Origin: LMUY01 sp965199555
GTDB lineage: Bacteria; Pseudomonadota; Alphaproteobacteria; Acetobacterales; Acetobacteraceae
Assembly: GCA_965199555.1 (NCBI GenBank)
Contig: CBDASJ010000017.1
Span: 372,001 to 436,000 of the forward strand
Length of the DNA stretch: 64,000 nt
Reading direction: 5' to 3'
The notes beneath the pieces are model-generated. The model ran no database searches. It saw only the letters and a list, made by a program, of their open reading frames with translations, and had not been told where the DNA came from. Position 1 is the stretch's first letter. Every line of letters begins with the position of its first letter. Below, one piece after another: positions 63,527 through 64,000 of the stretch. Position numbers and translations under genes: made by a program.

Positions 63527-63675
63527 GGGTGGCGTCGCCCGTTTGGACTCCAGATTTCGCCACCGATTGCAGCCTGGCCGGCCACCCTCATCCTACTCTC
63601 TGCTCTGCCAGCGGGAGAGGGATACTCAGCAGAGTAGGCCAACTGCGGATGCCTTGGGTGGGACCCTCACCCCGG

Positions 63676-63696
63676 CCCTCTCCCAGAGGGAGAGGG
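63676..63696. repeat. Intergenic palindrome, copy 5
   Basis: CCCTCTCCC-AGA-GGGAGAGGG preceded by CCTCACCCCGG, nearly identical to copy 3. A degenerate relative lies at about 63600-63619. The right arm runs into a hexanucleotide tandem repeat. Confidence 0.8.
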
Positions 63697-63732
63697 AGAG
63701 GGAGAGGGAGAGGGAGAGGGAGAGGGAGAGGG
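63685..63732. repeat. Hexanucleotide tandem repeat, (AGAGGG)x8
   Basis: Eight perfect copies of AGAGGG starting in the loop of palindrome copy 5 and extending its right arm, consistent with slippage expansion of the repeat arm. It is between genes. Confidence 0.85.
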
Positions 63733-63759
63733 AGTTCTCCGGAGGGAAGAGCGGGGCCT

Positions 63760-64000
63760 TCAAGCCTCGCCTAAATCCCACCACAGGCCGGTGAACGCCG
63801 CGACGCCTTCGCGGGCGGGGGTGATCAGCAGGTGTTCGTCGGGGCCGTGCTGCTTGCAGCCGTTGTAGCTGTGCGGGATCCAGACCAGGGGGACGCCCAA
63901 ATGGTCGATGAACACGTCGCCGGGCAGGCCGCCGCCGCTGTTGGGGATCAGTTGCGGCTTGCGGCCCAGCGTGCGTTCCAGGCTGGCGGCGGCGCGCTGC
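63760..64000 (-). CDS. M20-family metallopeptidase, C-terminal part (continues past right edge)
   Basis: The last 79 codons are present. The end LGVPLVWIPHSYNGCKQHGPDEHLL and GVAAFTGLWWDLGEA is the conserved C-terminus of M20 peptidases of the type often found with dipeptide transporters. Adjacent to the Dpp-like transporter and convergent with it, which fits peptide uptake and cleavage. Start and metal motifs lie outside the window. Confidence 0.8.
   Translation of the reverse strand, partial: QRAAASLERTLGRKPQLIPNSGGGLPGDVFIDHLGVPLVWIPHSYNGCKQHGPDEHLLITPAREGVAAFTGLWWDLGEA

Noticed and set aside
63685..63732. CRISPR-like repeat array
   Set aside because: It is an uninterrupted hexamer tandem repeat without spacers.

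Overview
The window is about 70% GC and gene-dense. Its gene content and order suggest an alphaproteobacterium, most likely Acetobacteraceae or a relative in Rhodospirillales; this placement is inferred from synteny. The supporting blocks are cobT-cobS-dnaJ-like/bolA, hemC-hemD-mitofilin-like-hemY divergent from tsaD-rlmJ-gpsA, glmU-glmS, and mlaA-mlaC. No rRNA, tRNA or CRISPR array was seen.

Layout. 1-10.8 kb: the start of a mannose-1-phosphate guanylyltransferase gene, an M20 amidohydrolase and ketopantoate-reductase-like pair, a persulfide-dioxygenase-like MBL/rhodanese protein, a TonB-like protein, and cobT-cobS with a J-domain protein divergent from bolA. 11-31 kb is mostly housekeeping: prmA, Xaa-Pro aminopeptidase, metF, mlaA/mlaC, murA, dcd, rpmB, gph, glmU, glmS, uvrA and ssb, with several oxidoreductases and hydrolases among them.

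32.06-38.97 kb is a foreign element whose ends can be read to the base: 27-bp imperfect terminal inverted repeats beginning TGT, flanked by a 5-bp GTGAG duplication. The arrangement of its end-binding sites, a LexA/cI-type repressor, a divergent Ner-like regulator and a D12 adenine methylase all point to a Mu-like transposable prophage. It is gutted: no MuA/MuB-like transposition genes and no head or tail genes remain. An IS21-family element (34202-36689) without a target duplication sits where the transposition genes would be expected, and its istA is frameshifted. A cargo gene for a once-secreted protein is translationally coupled to the repressor and carries a one-base frameshift at its signal-peptide junction.

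39-46 kb holds haem-biosynthesis genes (hemY-like, a mitofilin-like protein, hemD, hemC) divergent from tsaD, rlmJ and gpsA. hemC as written has a one-base frameshift.

47-59.6 kb is a lipid or polyketide cluster: a 2465-residue single-module reducing PKS (KS-AT-DH-degenerate MT-ER-KR-ACP, no thioesterase), an alpha-oxoamine synthase, a sulfotransferase-like protein, and, divergently, an SDR and an LTA-synthase/sulfatase-like membrane protein. The set resembles the rhizobial rkpA-rkpG-rkpH-rkpI locus. The likely logic is that the PKS builds an acyl-ACP, the oxoamine synthase releases it onto an amino acid, the SDR reduces the ketone, and the membrane and sulfotransferase-like proteins add head groups.

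59.6-64 kb: a Mop/TOBE protein, a nitroreductase, a dipeptide/oligopeptide ABC transporter block (one permease, two ATPases), and the end of an M20 peptidase. Dispersed palindromes of the form CCCTCTCCC-n-GGGAGAGGG lie between genes throughout; the phage-like element inserted beside one, and another supplies the end of the last ATPase gene.
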